From assembly GCA_900642245.1 (NCBI GenBank), contig CAAAJI010000061.1, positions 28,290-76,983 on the forward strand: 48,694 nt of DNA, read 5' to 3'. Of this stretch, positions 9,421 through 22,619 are shown in pieces. The notes below the pieces were generated by a model. The model ran no database searches and was not told the origin of the DNA. It saw only the letters and a list, made by a program, of their open reading frames with translations. The translations under genes were made by a program, and so were the position numbers. How positions within the stretch are numbered: the first letter of the stretch is position 1; every line of letters begins with the position of its first letter. Source of the stretch: Fragilaria radians (Eukaryota; Bacillariophyta; Fragilariophyceae; Fragilariales; Fragilariaceae).

Positions 9421-11556
9421 GGTTTTGGCTTTTCAATTTCAATAAATAATACTATTTGAAACAGATTTGCTCCGGTTGTGTTGTTTCTCCTGTGTTGTTT
9501 ATGAAAGCTCAAACGGAGGAATTTTGTGAGGGAAAACAAATCCTGAAAAACTGCCAAAAAGGAAAGAAATTACGATAGACTTTGTGTTTGTGGCGATCCA
9601 TTCGTCGTTTGTAAAAAAAAATAGCCACATTTTTCCTTTCCTCTCACCATAGTACTCTCCACTGTATCGATAGTGACTTCATTTTTGGCGGCGTGTCGAG
9701 TACCCCGTATCATCACTTACTTTTAGTCTCTTTTCTAGCTAAATCCTTTGATAAACAATGTTCAGGCTTATTGAGTTGTTTGTGCTTTGAATGTTTTTGA
9801 AAAGAAATATTTGAGGAACAAGCAGGGATTAAACCTTTGAAAAACGAGAGTTTCCCTTAAGTTCAAGGGTCGTGTCAGGTATATGTCATATCTTTTCCAT
9901 ACTAGGAACTTAAACTTTTCATCCATACTCCTATAATTAACAATATTCATCTTTCCAGGGCTACAGATATAAAAAAATCATCACTTGGACATTTTTTCTT
10001 GACTCACTGCCATTACTTTGATAATTGACAACTTCTGCGCCATTTAATTTCTGCTTGTGCTTATCAACGCTTTCATGTCCTAGTTTCTTTGAGGAATTTT
10101 CCGTCATATAAAACTCCGTATTGACTGCCCTTTTATATTAAAGGACTTGTGTTTTTATCATTTTGCTGCACTGTTTACAATTCAGAGACATCGCACTGCT
10201 GACTTTTATGGACCTGAGTATTTGCAGTAATTTATTTTGGACGGTTCTAGAGGATAAACTAATGGATTAGGATTGCAGTCCCCTCCTACAGACGAGTGTG
10301 AGAATCAAAGCAAGAACCAAGTTCAAAAGTTTACACATTTCCAATATAGATAAGCACACAGCTGGAAACAATACTGATGCTTCTGGACAAGAAGAATTTG
10401 ACAAGTTATACTTTGAAAGACGTGAATGCCGTCTAATGAAAAAGTCAAAGTAAATGCTTAACACAAGTGCCCTGGATTCTTCTAACGCATACTTCAAGTA
10501 AAAAGGTTTTTTTGTCCTGATCAAATATGAAATGAGAAGCTCGAAAAGGGCAAAAGGTAGAAATGATGACAAGGCAAGAATCTATAGAGTCATAACGTAT
10601 AACGTTAACAAACGTTGCTTCAACATGTAAGAATCAAGAATGAATTTCACCGCAGCTTGTTTACCTTATTTGGGACTTGGCATCACTTCAAACAGTACAT
10701 CGTTATGTCCTTGTGAATTTCTTGGTGAGTTGCAAAGAGGACCTATTCCTTGCAGCAACTAAGCGATAGAGGCATCTGGCGATATGTCATCACTTTATGC
10801 CCATCATCACGGAAGATTGAAGATTCAATTCCACTTATACTCCAAAAGAACCAGTATAGCCTCCTTTCAACTTTGGATATAAATCTCATAATATTGTTTG
10901 AAGGAAGGAATAGGTAACTTGTGTCCTCACTCTATATTTTGGATAGGAAACTACTCTTTGTATGACCTTTTTTTATTGTTGAGAACTGATTATCCCGCCT
11001 ACAACCTTTTCTTTACCACATTGTTTATAGGAAAAACTGGTTTTGATTGCTCCTCAATTGCGTTTATACTTATACAGTATACCAATCATATCTGGTTGTC
11101 TCGTTTCCATTGTTTTTGTTACATTATTTGTTTCCATGGAAATATCTTGCAATCCATTCAAGTTTTGCATATTAACCCATTATTAGTAAGGGATGGGAAT
11201 ATGTAAAGGGGGCTGTATCAAAAATGTCATGTCATCGAAATTAGTTTTCGAGCAGACGTGTTAATAGAAGCGAACGACGTTACCATGTTCGTGTCGTCAG
11301 AAGGTTTGATAAATATTGTTCCGATTTTTCCATCGTCATTAAAAGTTCAACATCACATGCAACACTTAACACGTTTTGATAAATGTATTCCAGCGAAAAC
11401 GTAAGTCAATGTAAATTTTATACGAACCGCCCCATTAGGGATTAAAAGCCGTACTATTTTTGAGAGCGCGATGCATTGTGTCTCAAACGACAAATAGACA
11501 AACAATTACACAACATTAGCGGAGCTCTCATTCGGAAAATCAATTGATATAACAAG
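9421..11556. other. Long gene-free region
   Basis: This 2.1-kb AT-rich stretch holds no frame with recognisable protein character. The open frames at 10267 (minus) and 10898 (plus) are hydrophobic, low in Gly/Asp/Glu and lack motifs. The 3' part should contain the promoter of the first ATPase gene, but no TATA box is evident near the ATG at 11557. Confidence 0.45.
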
Positions 11557-14500
11557 ATGGAAAGACATCGAAGTTCCTTATTGATAAGGCTTTTAGAAAG
11601 CTTGCAAGATCCAAAGCCTCATTCGACAAATAGCGCACCACCGAATTGGCGAACATCATCCCGAAGAATCCTGGAACCTGATTCCAGTCGGCGGCAAATT
11701 ACCTATAATTCCGAATGCAGCAAGGATATTAAATTTTCGAAAGTCAATACACTTGTTGGTCGTGAGAAGCAATTCAAAAAGCTTTCGGAATGCTTTACAC
11801 GGATGACTACTAAACAAAGTGTCGAAGTTGTTGTCATTCATGGGACAGCTGGATCGGGAAAGAGCTCACTAGTCCAAGCCTTTACCAAGAAATATCTACC
11901 CCCTGAAGTTCTACATGTGTATGGAAAATTTGATCAACTTCATTCTCATGCTCCATATTCTGCCTTAGTCGCAGCATCGGATCAATTATGTCGACAAATT
12001 TTACGAACACAAAATTGTGTGGCGATACGTGACCGAATACGATCTGTTTTAGGTCCTGACGTTAATCTATTGGGGAATTTAATTCCCACCTTGGTACAAA
12101 TGACAACAACAACACCGACGACGACAATTGAGGATGTAGATGGAATGGATACACCCTCCGCAACGTCCACCACCACTATGGAACAAAGTGTCCAAAAGTC
12201 ATTTACACGATTCAAATTGTTATTCCGTGCCTTCCTTCGGTCGGTGGCGTCTCCCGAAAATCCACTTCTTTTCTTTTTGGATGACTTACAATGGGCCGAT
12301 AGTGCATCACTAGAAGTTTTAAAGTCCATCATTACGGATAAATTGGCACAAAATATTATGATCCTATGTGCCTTCCGTGAGGGAGAAATGTCCAAGGAAA
12401 TTTTGAGACAATATCATCTTGCCGATGGATACTCCAAGGATGATGCCTCTCTTTCATCGTCCTCTAGTACTCAATTCTTTCTGGCAGATGTTACTGATAT
12501 CTTTGTCGACTGTTTGGATACGACACAACTAAATGAGCTCATTTCCATTCGACTGGGAATGGATCCGTCGACCACCGAATCTTTGAGTCAACTGGTTTGG
12601 AACAAGACCAATGGTAATCCTTTTTATACACTCAGCTTTATCGATATGTTACACAGGAACTATCTGTTAGCAAGAGGGAGTTCAGCGACGTGGACCTGGG
12701 ACGAGTCTCAAATACTTCGAAGTACCGATGTTTCTGATAATTTAGCTTCCATTTTGGAATCAAGGGTACAGAGTCTGTCAGATCAAGTCTTGTCAATCCT
12801 TCAGATGGCTTCTTTTATCGGTCACGAGTTTCCAACGTCTATACTAGTAACGATTGTATATGAAGAGCAAGATACCATTGCGACGGAATGTAGCTTTCAG
12901 CGTCAGTCCAAACAATTCATCCGAGAGCGCATTACAGCAGCATTAAAGGTTGCTGTTGAAGAAGGACTTTTGGAGGAGACTCATAAGAATGATGAGTACA
13001 AGTTTGCTCACGATAAGATTCAAGAGGTCCTCTATGAAACATTAATGCCTGACGAGACTGAGCGACAATTGCTACATCAACGCATCGGAACATTAATTTG
13101 GGATTCGGTTAAGCATAAGGAGAAGTCTCAGGTGGATGATTGGTTTATCTTCTTGGCAACAGATAATCTTAATCGAGCCGTCGATCTTGTTGACTATTCC
13201 GGTGATCGCTTTTATCTTGTGGAATTGAATCTGGCTGCTGCAAAGCGGACGATTCGCAAGTCTGCATTCCTTATGGCATCAGAATATCTTCGACTTGCTG
13301 TTGATTTAATGACACGTAAAACCTGTTGGGAGGAGCGATATGACCTATGCTTAGATTTGTTTAACACCGCAGCAGAGACTGAAAAAAACGTTGGATGTTA
13401 TTCACGAAGCGCCGCCTTGGTGGCAATAATTCATCATAATGCCAAATATATTCATCATCGATCTACTGCATTTGCCATCGAAATGGACTCACTTAGTGTC
13501 CAGGGTAATGTCAAAGGATCTGCCCTTCTTGGATTGAAGGTGTTGCGACAGCTGGGTATCAGATTTCCTCGCAAAATCAATTTGTTTGTTGTCATTAGAG
13601 AACTATTAACTACAAATGCAGCTTTGGGCAAAAGACGATTACAGGATTTTCTTTGCTTACAAGAAATTAAGGATGAGAATATCCTACTTTCACTATCGAT
13701 CATGAATACTGTCGCTATTAATGCATTTATTCTTGGTGATTCATTTAAGCCAACCTACGCAGTCGTTTGCCTTCGTATGTTTCGAATGACATTGAAACAT
13801 GGGATTTCAAAGATGCATTCTCCCATGGCTATTGTTGCTTGGGGATCATTGAATGCTGTAATGGGTCGATTCGATCTCGCCCTAGAATCTGAGAAACTGG
13901 CGTTTAATGTCATTGACAAGTATAACATGGATTCCATACGAGGAACAACCATCATCAGTAGCTTCAGTGTAAATCATTTTTGGAGGGAGAAGTTGGATTC
14001 CGATTCTCGTCATGAGTTCTTACACGCATATCAAATTGCGATGAGTTTTGGTCACATCAACATTGCTCAATATGGATTCGTGGGATGGGTTGTTGCAGCC
14101 ATGTACCTGAACGACCGACTTTCTGATGTTCATCTCAAGACAAGATCAGTTGTAAGCGAAATGAGAGAATTCGATTCCAAAAGCGGATTAATGTTTCTTC
14201 TTCCTACGTGGCAGGCAGTAAGTATGTGTATACCTTTCATGACTATATTTTGCTCGTCTTTTTTTTCACTTTGTTGTAGCTGCTCAATTTTTCTGGAGAT
14301 GAAGAGAATGAAAAGCCTTCACGTTTAAGAGGTGAAGCTTTAGATGAGGAATTTGCAATTAGCATGCAAGAAATAGATTCAAAAATGGCACTCTTAAATC
14401 TACATTTAATGGAAGCGATCGTCAGCTACAGTTTTGATGATTTAGAGTTTGCAGCCAACAATCTACCATATATCAATAAACATGAAAAAGAAATGCGAGG

Positions 14501-14954
14501 TTACTTTGCCATGGGTTTCATCCAGTCTTGGTTATCAACATTTCATTACGAGAGTTATCTAACGACAGGAAAACGTATCCATAGGAGATTAGCCCGTGCT
14601 TCTCACCGAAGAGTCCATACGTGGGCAACGACCGGCACGACCATGCTTTTGGGTCCCAATCGATTTTTGGATGCCATGGCAAGTCTTTGTTGTTATCCCA
14701 CTACCGAAATGACATGTGATGAGGACCTAATACAAATATTTCAAGATGCGGCAAGTATATGCTCCGCCAGTCGATGTCAACTCTTTGAGGCACTTTCGTA
14801 CGAACGATTGGCCAAGGCATTGTACGCACGAAATTCTGAGGAGACTCGTCATTGCCCTTATCAAAATCAGGCTGTGAGGTTGTATCGAAAATGGGGAGCC
14901 AAAGAAAAAGCTAATCATTTGCAACGTATATTCCAAAACGAAGTGTATCGATAG
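11557..14954 (+). CDS. STAND-type AAA ATPase with TPR-like helical C-terminus, paralogue A
   Basis: Two exons (11557-14217 and 14280-14954) are joined by a 62-nt GTAAGT...TAG intron in phase 0, giving 1111 residues. The N-terminus to residue 60 is polar and low-complexity. LVGRE at 66-70 leads into an AAA_16-type NTPase with Walker A GTAGSGKS at 96-103 and Walker B LLFFLDDLQWAD at 237-248. A winged-helix-like region follows, and a FAHDKIQEVLYETLMP motif ends the ATPase module. The remaining half is helical and TPR-like, closing with LYRKWGAKEKANHL. This matches the predicted-ATPase module (COG3899 type) of hybrid histidine kinases and soluble adenylyl cyclases, but no kinase, cyclase, GAF or receiver domain is present. 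A signalling scaffold or switch role is inference. The intron is supported by the matching junction in paralogues B and D. Retention would truncate the protein. Confidence 0.85.
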
Positions 14955-16030
14955 AACATTTATATTCTTTGAGATTAGTAACATTTTTGCATTGTAAAAT
15001 TAACTGCAGATTGCAATTACATGGAGTGTATTCAAAATTTAAAAGCTAGAACCTCATTTTAGGTTGTGAGAATTATCCTCTGGTTTTTCCATTGTCCTTA
15101 CAGCGTAAAAGGACAATAAGGGTAAACCAATGAAATTCTTGGTTCCTCATATCCGATTCTCAACTTTGTCAAGGCAAATCTAGTGCTTTTCCATAATACT
15201 ATTCAGATAATTAGGATTTTTTTAATGTATATAATTTTTTCAGTCTTTTATAATTGTAAAAAAGGCTTTCACTTTTATTAGGAAATAAAAGAAATAAAGC
15301 ATGTATCATGGCAGTAAGAAGTTTTTCAGTAAACATATTTTACCAGATCTTGAAGGGCTTCGTCGCAACTGTAATATGGTAGGATTATTCCACGGTTTGA
15401 TCAACAACACATATAGACTGAATATGTATCCAAGCAAACAAAAGTATCATCCTTCATTGTCAACTTCAATACAGGAAAAGGTACCTGGAATGCTTTGATA
15501 TACTTGAACGCTAGCTGGATTGACGTCCAATCCCAATTCAAAGTCAAAAAATTCCACAAAAATCCAGAAGGGAGAGGAATACCAACACAATGGATGTGGC
15601 ATGTGATGTCAGCAGTTATTGAAAACACTGATATATGCAAAGTATGTGTTGTGCTATATTAGAATGATTATGCCAACAGCAGGCCTAAGGCCACAGCCAT
15701 ATAAACTAGAGCTTGTCTTAAAAAATGATTTTTGAAAAGAATGGCGCCCCCTCTCTTAAACCTCCAAAGCAGGTAGCATCAACACTGCTCAAATGGATAT
15801 ATATAGTAAAAGAATTCATAGATCCACGTTGGCAAAGAAGGTAAAATCCGATAATTTTGATAGTAATATCCAATGTTTTGTTACATACATGTCATGCAAT
15901 TTCTGTAGGACGCTTAATGGACCGCTACTGTCAAGCAAATGTGAAATACTGGATTTACGTCCAGCACATTTATTTTTCATTTTTTCATCATTAATAAAAT
16001 CAAACCCCATGTGAATTTTTTGATAGCAAA
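14955..16030. other. Intergenic region with degraded coding sequence of unknown origin
   Basis: No intact gene is visible. Between about 15301 and 15720 the plus strand has protein-like stretches in different frames, for example GLFHGLINNTYRLNMYP, then KFHKNPEGRGIPTQWMWHV, then MIMPTAGLRPQPYKLELVL. This pattern suggests an old pseudogene with frameshifts. I do not recognise the family. Confidence 0.35.
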
Positions 16031-16034
16031 TGTC

Positions 16035-16442
16035 CGGTTCATAGATACGCTTTGGTCAAAAAGGGGTACAAAGATGTTGTTGGGTCCAACCAGTCTTCTC
16101 AATGCCATGGAGAGCCTCTGCGTGGCAACTTCTCCTCTTAGGGGTTAGGGGTAACCCCTAACCCCTAACCCCTAACCCCTAATCGATAATGTTATACTAT
16201 CGTTTCAACATGCTGCAAGCATTTCCAATGCCAATCGATGTCGCGTGTTTTATTGTCGTGCTTACGAACGCCTGACAAAAGCTTTACACTTCCATGAACC
16301 AGAGGGGGTGCACTACAGTATATATCAGCATCACGCAGTGGAACTATACCGAACTTGGGGAGCTTTCGAGAAAGCACATCATCTTGAGAAGCTAAAACAC
16401 TACATAGCATTGATGGATGACTGGACAAGTAATCAGTCTTGA
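16035..16442 (+). pseudogene. C-terminal remnant of an ATPase-family paralogue, split by a telomere-like array
   Basis: Before the array, the plus strand reads KMLLGPTSLLNAMESLC, matching TMLLGPNRFLDAMASLC of paralogue A. After the array, NVILSFQHAASISNANRCR, AYERLTKALHFHEPEG and AVELYRTWGAFEKAHHLEK match the end of the family, with a stop at 16440-16442. The 45-bp TTAGGGG/CCCCTAA array at 16138-16182 lies in the variable linker between these two blocks and breaks the reading frame. Nothing of the ATPase domain, and nothing of the rest of the protein, is detectable upstream. It is most simply a fragment of a once-complete tandem paralogue between A and B. Confidence 0.75.
16138..16182. repeat. 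Head-to-head telomere-like 7-bp array
   Basis: Two TTAGGGG units face four TAACCCC units plus a final TAA, making 45 bp. The inner 31 bases form a near-perfect palindrome of 15 + 1 + 15. The unit differs from the canonical TTAGGG by one extra G. The bottom strand carries four successive GGGG runs and could fold as a G-quadruplex. Confidence 0.9.
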
Positions 16443-18594
16443 TTTTATGAATAAGATCAATGTATGAGGTCTAGGCTTCATATTAAGAAACTTCAATACA
16501 AATATCTGATAGAAATGTGAATAGATAGCAATGATCATTTTATTCGATCCAAGGTAATGTTCATAACAGTGCTAATGTCTTTTAACTTTAGGCGACATCG
16601 AAGTTTTCGGCTAACTTATTCTCATTTTGTCATAAATTTATTATATACACTTTTAGCCCTAGGCTGCAAAGCTCACATTAATGATGGATTTCATCTCACA
16701 TGCGAATATTTGGCCTTCAGCCAATTTTGTTGCTCATGTACAACAATTTAAGGTTGCGTTTAGGTTGCAAAGCTGACATGTATGATAGATTTTATCTCAA
16801 ATGTTTCATTTTCCTATGAATATCCGGCCTTCAGCCAATTTTTGCTCATGTGCAACAATTTAAGGTTGCGTTTATGTAGCAAAGCTCACATTTATGATAG
16901 CTGTTATCTCAAATGTTTCATTTTCCTGTAAATTTCCGGCCTTCAGCCAATTTGTTGCTCATTGGCCAACAAAGACATTTCACTACATAATTTTTGCATG
17001 TGCGACGCTGATATACGTTACCATCTACATTTAATTGCAAAACGGGATTTGCTGTTTCTAGACCAATTCATGGATAAGGCAATGCTCAGCTTTGATCTGA
17101 TAGTTCCGTATGGTGAGCTCAGGTATTGTAACTATCAGATGTTATACAGAACGGTTTGTCCTTTCTAGTACATTCATGGGACATGATTCATTTATGATAT
17201 ACGGCGTAGCAGCAATTCAGAAAATTGTAATGTTGAAAGATAGCTTTGACTGGAAGCTAAATGAATATGAAAAAATCAACTTTTTCGAACCTAAGGCAAC
17301 TCATGTGCACAGATGAAATGATGTTTCAAAGAGCCCTACTTATTGCATCGCACAGAAATCAAATTTAAAATGCTCAAAATACCTCCGATTGTACATCGTT
17401 TGCTGAAGTTATGCAAAGACACTTGTTGCTCGTGCAAGGGGTTTGTGACAGCATTTCCGTGAACTAGTGTTGTTGTGGCTGATATTTCTTTAGTAGACTA
17501 GAAAAAAGGTGAGCATTTCACCATGCTTAGTGACCATTGCTTTGAAGGAGATATCTCACGCCAAGAACACGAATTATAATAAGCAAATTTCAGTTCTCTC
17601 AAATAGTTTACAGAATCAAATAAAGCAATTCCATTATTTCCACTTTTTGCTTTCAACGCTTCTAACAGTTAGCTAAATTGCAATTAAAAAAATGGAAATT
17701 CCCAGAATCAACCAACCGTGACATGAGAGGGAAAATACAAATTATATCTTCATTTTGCAAACATTGTATTCCGTTCTCATCAATATTACGTTTCAGAAGT
17801 CTTGGCACTTTGGAAATTTAGATAAGTTCATCAATTGAAAAAATAATGAGTTTAATGGACTTAATTAGCATGGTATCTGCAAAATCTACCATGTGAATGT
17901 AAGACCCCCCCCCAGATGCTGTAAAAAAGGACCTTGACAGAGATAAAATTACTTTGTAAAAAGAAAAAAATTGAAAATAAAGTTTGAAGAAACAAAAACG
18001 GAGGAAAAGTGAGCCTTGATAGTTAAAGAATATATTTAAGAAGTTCATGGATGTCAGGATCAAATGGTAGTAGAAGACATTTGGATTACGAATATTGGAG
18101 CAAGGAATCACATTGGGTGGATCAAGAAGAGGCAAGATTCAATTGAATCAGTGGATGAATAAGTGATCGTTAGAAATGGATCATGGATCATTGTCACTTG
18201 GAGATTGCACTTATAGTATCTTTTTCTTTTTTTTGGAAGTCTTAAGTTTTCTTTCCTGCCCGGATGAAAATTGGTTTTCTGTTTCAAAAACGTACAACAG
18301 TGGTGTTGACTGAAACTGTGTTTAGTCGCACTAATAATTGTACTATCCGGTGTAATTGTATCCTTGTCATCAGAAAGTGATGCTAAACAAAACGGTAGAC
18401 ACGTCTGGTGAACTTGGAGACACTTCATGTTGAAGTGAATTCCTGTCGACCGTTATATCAGGAAAAATCACGGGGAAACCTTGGTTTAGGAAGTCGAATT
18501 TTCATCCTTTCTTACTGATTCGGATACGAAAAGCATAACACGGTTGTCGTACCGAAATGCATAACTTTGGTTGCCCTTCCTCTCCTGACTAAAA
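16443..18594. other. Intergenic region upstream of paralogue B
   Basis: This 2.1-kb stretch contains a three-unit tandem repeat (16662-16965), a poly-C run near 17887 and no convincing gene. A 106-residue minus-strand frame with an ATG (18108-18428) sits 167 bp from the paralogue B start and is basic at its centre, but has no recognisable domain. Confidence 0.4.
16662..16965. repeat. Three tandem units of about 90-112 bp
   Basis: Units start at about 16662, 16763 and 16875. Each contains the blocks gcaaagctcacat/gctgacat, atgatag/atgatgg, ttatctcaaatg or tcatctcacatg, and ggccttcagccaat. The first two also end with acaatttaaggttgcgttta; the third loses this end. The family is not seen elsewhere in the window apart from the shared words. 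Confidence 0.8.
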
Positions 18595-21500
18595 ATGAAT
18601 ATGAATCATCAACGTAATGCATTCTTATCTCGTTTGGTTGAAAATTTGAATGAAAGAAGTCAAATTCCATCAAATACTATTAATAAGAGCACAAGATCAC
18701 TTTCTAGTTCGTCAACAACTGCAACAACAACAACAACAACAACGTCAAAGGAATCCAAATTAATTCAAGGAGACAAACTTGTTGGTCGTGAAGATCAATT
18801 ACAAATTCTTTTGCAATGCTATGGTAACATGAAAACCAATAACACGATTGAAATTGTTATCATTCATGGTACATCAGGATCTGGAAAAAGTACTTTAGTT
18901 CAAGCCTTTACCAAGAATCTACCTCCGAATGTCTTGTCAGTACAGGGGAAATTTGATCAGCATTACTCTCATACACCATATTCTGCACTTGTTTCTGCCT
19001 CGGATCAACTTTGTCGACAAATTCTCCGAAATCCAAACAGTGGAAAAATTCGTGAGCGGATCCGATCCTTGTTGGGACCTGATGTCAATTTACTCGGAAA
19101 TTTAATACCAAAGCTCATGGAATTGACCAACGATGATTCCAATACCAGTACATCCAGAAATGCATTGGAGGACGGAGGCAGTAGAGGAACTTCATTCACA
19201 AGATTCAAATTAGTATTCCGAGCCTTTCTTCGATCTGTGGCCTCTGCTGAAAATCCACTTATTTTCTTTTTCGATGACTTGCAATGGGCTGATATGGCAT
19301 CACTTGAAGTCTTAAAGTCCATCGTGACCGATAGTATGGCGAATAGTACCATGATCCTATGTGCCTTTCGTGAAGGTGAAATATCCAAGGAAACTTTGAC
19401 CAAATATTATCTATCCGAAGGAAGGGATGTTATGGAGAATGATTCCATCTCCTCACATGGTAGCTCAAAAGCACATAATTCCAGCATTACCGACATTTTT
19501 CTGGATTCTTTAGATGTGACTCATCTAAATGATCTTATTTCGTTCAAACTTGGTATGGAAAAGGCTTCCACACAATCTCTGAGTCAGTTAATATGGAACA
19601 AAACGAGTGGTAATCCCTTTTATGCACTGAACTTTCTGGAAATGCTGTACAGGAACTCTCTCTTAACCTCCACACCGGATGGCACTTGGATTTGGGATGA
19701 GTCTCAAGTTTTTCATATGACCAACGTTTCCGACAACTTGGCTTCGATATTGGAATCAAGAATTCACAGTCTTTCAGAACAGGTCAGATCTATTCTACAA
19801 ATGGCATCTTTCATTGGTTACGAATTTCCTACCTCTATACTGATTACTATTGTCTACGCAGAACAAGATACCATTGCAAGTGATTATAGCTTTCAACGTC
19901 ACTCGAAACAGACCATTCGAGAATGGATCACATCTACATTGAAAATAGCGGTTGATGAAGGCCTCCTAGAAAAGTCTTCTCATGGGGATCACTACAAATT
20001 TGCTCATGACAAGATTCAAGAAGTCTTATATGAAACCTTGATGCCAGAAGAAATTGAGAGACAGTTGTTACATCAGCGCATCGGTACACTTATTTGGGAT
20101 TCCATCAAAGATAAGGAAAAGTCACCAAGGGATGATTGGTTTATTTTCTTGGCAGCAGATAACCTGAATCGTGCCATTCATCTAGTAGACTATTCAGGGA
20201 ATCGATGTTATTTAGTGGAATTGAATCTTATCGCGGCGAAACGCATGATTCAAAAATCTGCATTCTTTGTGGCTGCAGAGTATCTACGAATTGCTGTGGA
20301 CTTACTAAGCAATAGCAGCAGCAACAACAACAGTAGTAATGCCACATGCTGGGATGAAAGATATGATTTGTGCTTGGATTTATTTAACACAGCTGCCGAG
20401 ACCGAAAAAATTGTTGGTTGTTATTCAAAATGTGCCGATCTTCTTGCTGTGGTACATAGGCAAGCAAAGAATTTGCATCATCGATCCTCTGCATTTGCAA
20501 TTGAAATGGATTCTCTGGCTATGCAAGGCAATGTGAAGAAATCAATTTTACTTGGATTGAATGTCCTACGGCAAATAGGCTGTACGTTTCCTCGCAAAAT
20601 CAATATGGTAGCTGTCGCAAAAGAATTACTCTCGGCAAGAGTTGCACTCGGCAGACGAAAGTTACATGATTTACTAACATTTCCAGAGATTACAGATCAA
20701 AATGTTATCCTTTCCTTATTAATAATGAGTTCCGTTGCAGTGAATGCATTTATTGTGGGCGATGCATTCAAGGAAACTTACGTTGCCGTTTGCCTACGCA
20801 TGTTTCGCATAACATTGAACCATGGAATTTCAAAGATGCATTCTCCTTTGGCTATCGTATCTTGGGGAACTTTGAATGCAGTATTGGGTCGGTTTGATAT
20901 CGCCTTCGAAGCCGAAAGAGTGGCTTTGGAGTTGATCGATAAATATCAAATGGACTCTCTACGAGGAACGACAATTATTTGCAGTTATCTCTTTAACCAT
21001 TTTTGGAGAGTCAAGTTAGATTCTGACTCTCGTCATGAATTTTTTCAAGCTTATCAACATGCTATGAGCTATGGAAACATAAGTATGGCACAATTTGGAT
21101 TCAATGCGTGGCTCGTTACCTTTATGTATCTTGATGATCCTCTGACCGAGCTGCATGTCAGGGCTCGATCTGTTGTAAGTGAGATGCGAGCGTTGGATGC
21201 CAAAAGTGGTTTAATGTTTATTCTTCCCAATTGGCAGCTGGTAAGTCAATGTATGCTACACTCAGATTATGGTGAAAATCTCATTTTATGATTGTTCTGC
21301 AAGCACAGCTTCTAAATTATTCAGGCGATGTCGAGAATCCTGATCCCACATCCTTACGAGGGGAAGCGCTGGATGAGAGTTTCCCTTCTTATCTTAAAGA
21401 AATAGATTCCAAGCTGGGGCTCGTAAATCTACAGTTGTGCGAAGCAATCATTAGATATGCTTTTGATGACGCAGATGGCATGCGGAAAAACCTTTGGTTT

Positions 21501-21962
21501 ATCAATAAACATGAAAGTGAATTGAAAGGCTACTTTACTATGGGTTTCATCCAAACTTGGTTGTCAATTTTTCATTACGAACAATATCTTTTGCTTGGGA
21601 GGCGCATACACAGGAGACTAGGTCGTATATCACATAGAAGGGTACGAAATTGGGCAACAACAGGAACCAATATGTTACATGGACCGAATCGTCTTTTGGA
21701 TGCGATGGAAAATCTTTGCGTGCTAAATATTCCATTGAATGATGTTGTTCTGAGTTTTCAAGATGCTGCACGAGTATGTGGAACTCAACGATGCCGTTTG
21801 TTCGAAGCGCTTGCATATGAACGCTTGGCAAAATCATTACAAGTTCATGATCCAGAGGGGGACTCTCACATTATTTATCACAGCAAGGCCATGGAATTAT
21901 ATCGAAAGTGGGGTGCAATGGCTAAAGTAAATCATCTTCAACAGCTGTTTGATCAAAAATGA
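18595..21962 (+). CDS. STAND-type AAA ATPase with TPR-like helical C-terminus, paralogue B
   Basis: Exons 18595-21240 and 21309-21962 are joined by a 68-nt phase-0 intron (GTAAGT...CACAG), giving 1099 residues. The junction NWQL/LLNYSGD falls at the same codon as in paralogues A and D. LVGRE is at 62-66, Walker A GTSGSGKS at 92-99 and Walker B LIFFFDDLQWAD at 222-233. A Thr-rich run at residues 41-50 is encoded by CAA-type repeats. The helical half ends with AMELYRKWGAMAKVNHL. The protein is full length and closely similar to A across the whole length, in the same orientation 3.6 kb downstream, so tandem duplication is the likely origin. No output domain is attached. An in-frame TGA inside the intron means that retention gives an 898-residue product without the last fifth. 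Confidence 0.85.
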
Positions 21963-22619
21963 ATCATTAGAATTCTTGTTTAGTTCCAATACATGTTACA
22001 GCACTTCAAGCTTTGAATACAAACTTGCAGTTAATAACCTGATGTCCCCTTCAACAGGTTACTTCACATGAAGTAAGGCCATCAAATGAATGCAGTTGCA
22101 GCATCATGAATCACAAAACTTGGCTTTATTCTTACTACACAAAAATTGACTCCATTAAATGTTTAAAGGATTGTACATAATCAAGAGTGATCTGAAGTTT
22201 ATAATTTGCTTGTAGAGATTAGAAAAAAATCACAGCTAAAGCGAGGAAAAGAAGTGGCCAAAAAGGATTGAAATGCAAAAAATGTTCATGTATTAATCAA
22301 CAATACAAATATGCATCCTTATCAATCAATTCCAATGCCAGTCATTCAATCAAGATATTTCACTAAAGAAAATAGAACATTCTTGACTAAAAATAAGAGC
22401 TTATAATCTGTATGCAGGTATCTAGTGTAATTGTTTGAGAAAGAGTCTTGATGAATATAATTATATTCGCTTCTATAAGTATATTATAAACTACCACTTC
22501 TCTGCATGAAACGCAATTTACCCAATTTGAATACCACACTTGTTTTGAAAACTTAGTTCCCTTTTACTTAGCACTCATGCTCCTTTTTTCAATTATAATT
22601 GCTTGTTGTTAATTTGAGC
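21963..22619. other. Intergenic, AT-rich
   Basis: No gene or repeat is evident between paralogue B and the copia debris. Confidence 0.45.

Noticed and set aside
10267..11206. Hydrophobic open frames on both strands
   Set aside because: They lack motifs and normal charged-residue content, as expected for chance frames in AT-rich DNA.
16138..16182. CRISPR-like or true chromosome-end telomere interpretation of the 7-bp array
   Set aside because: The repeats have no spacers, the array is only 45 bp and gene-family sequence continues on both sides, so it is interstitial.
18108..18428. 106-codon minus-strand frame divergent from paralogue B
   Set aside because: It has an ATG and a basic patch but no domain, no second exon and no independent support.
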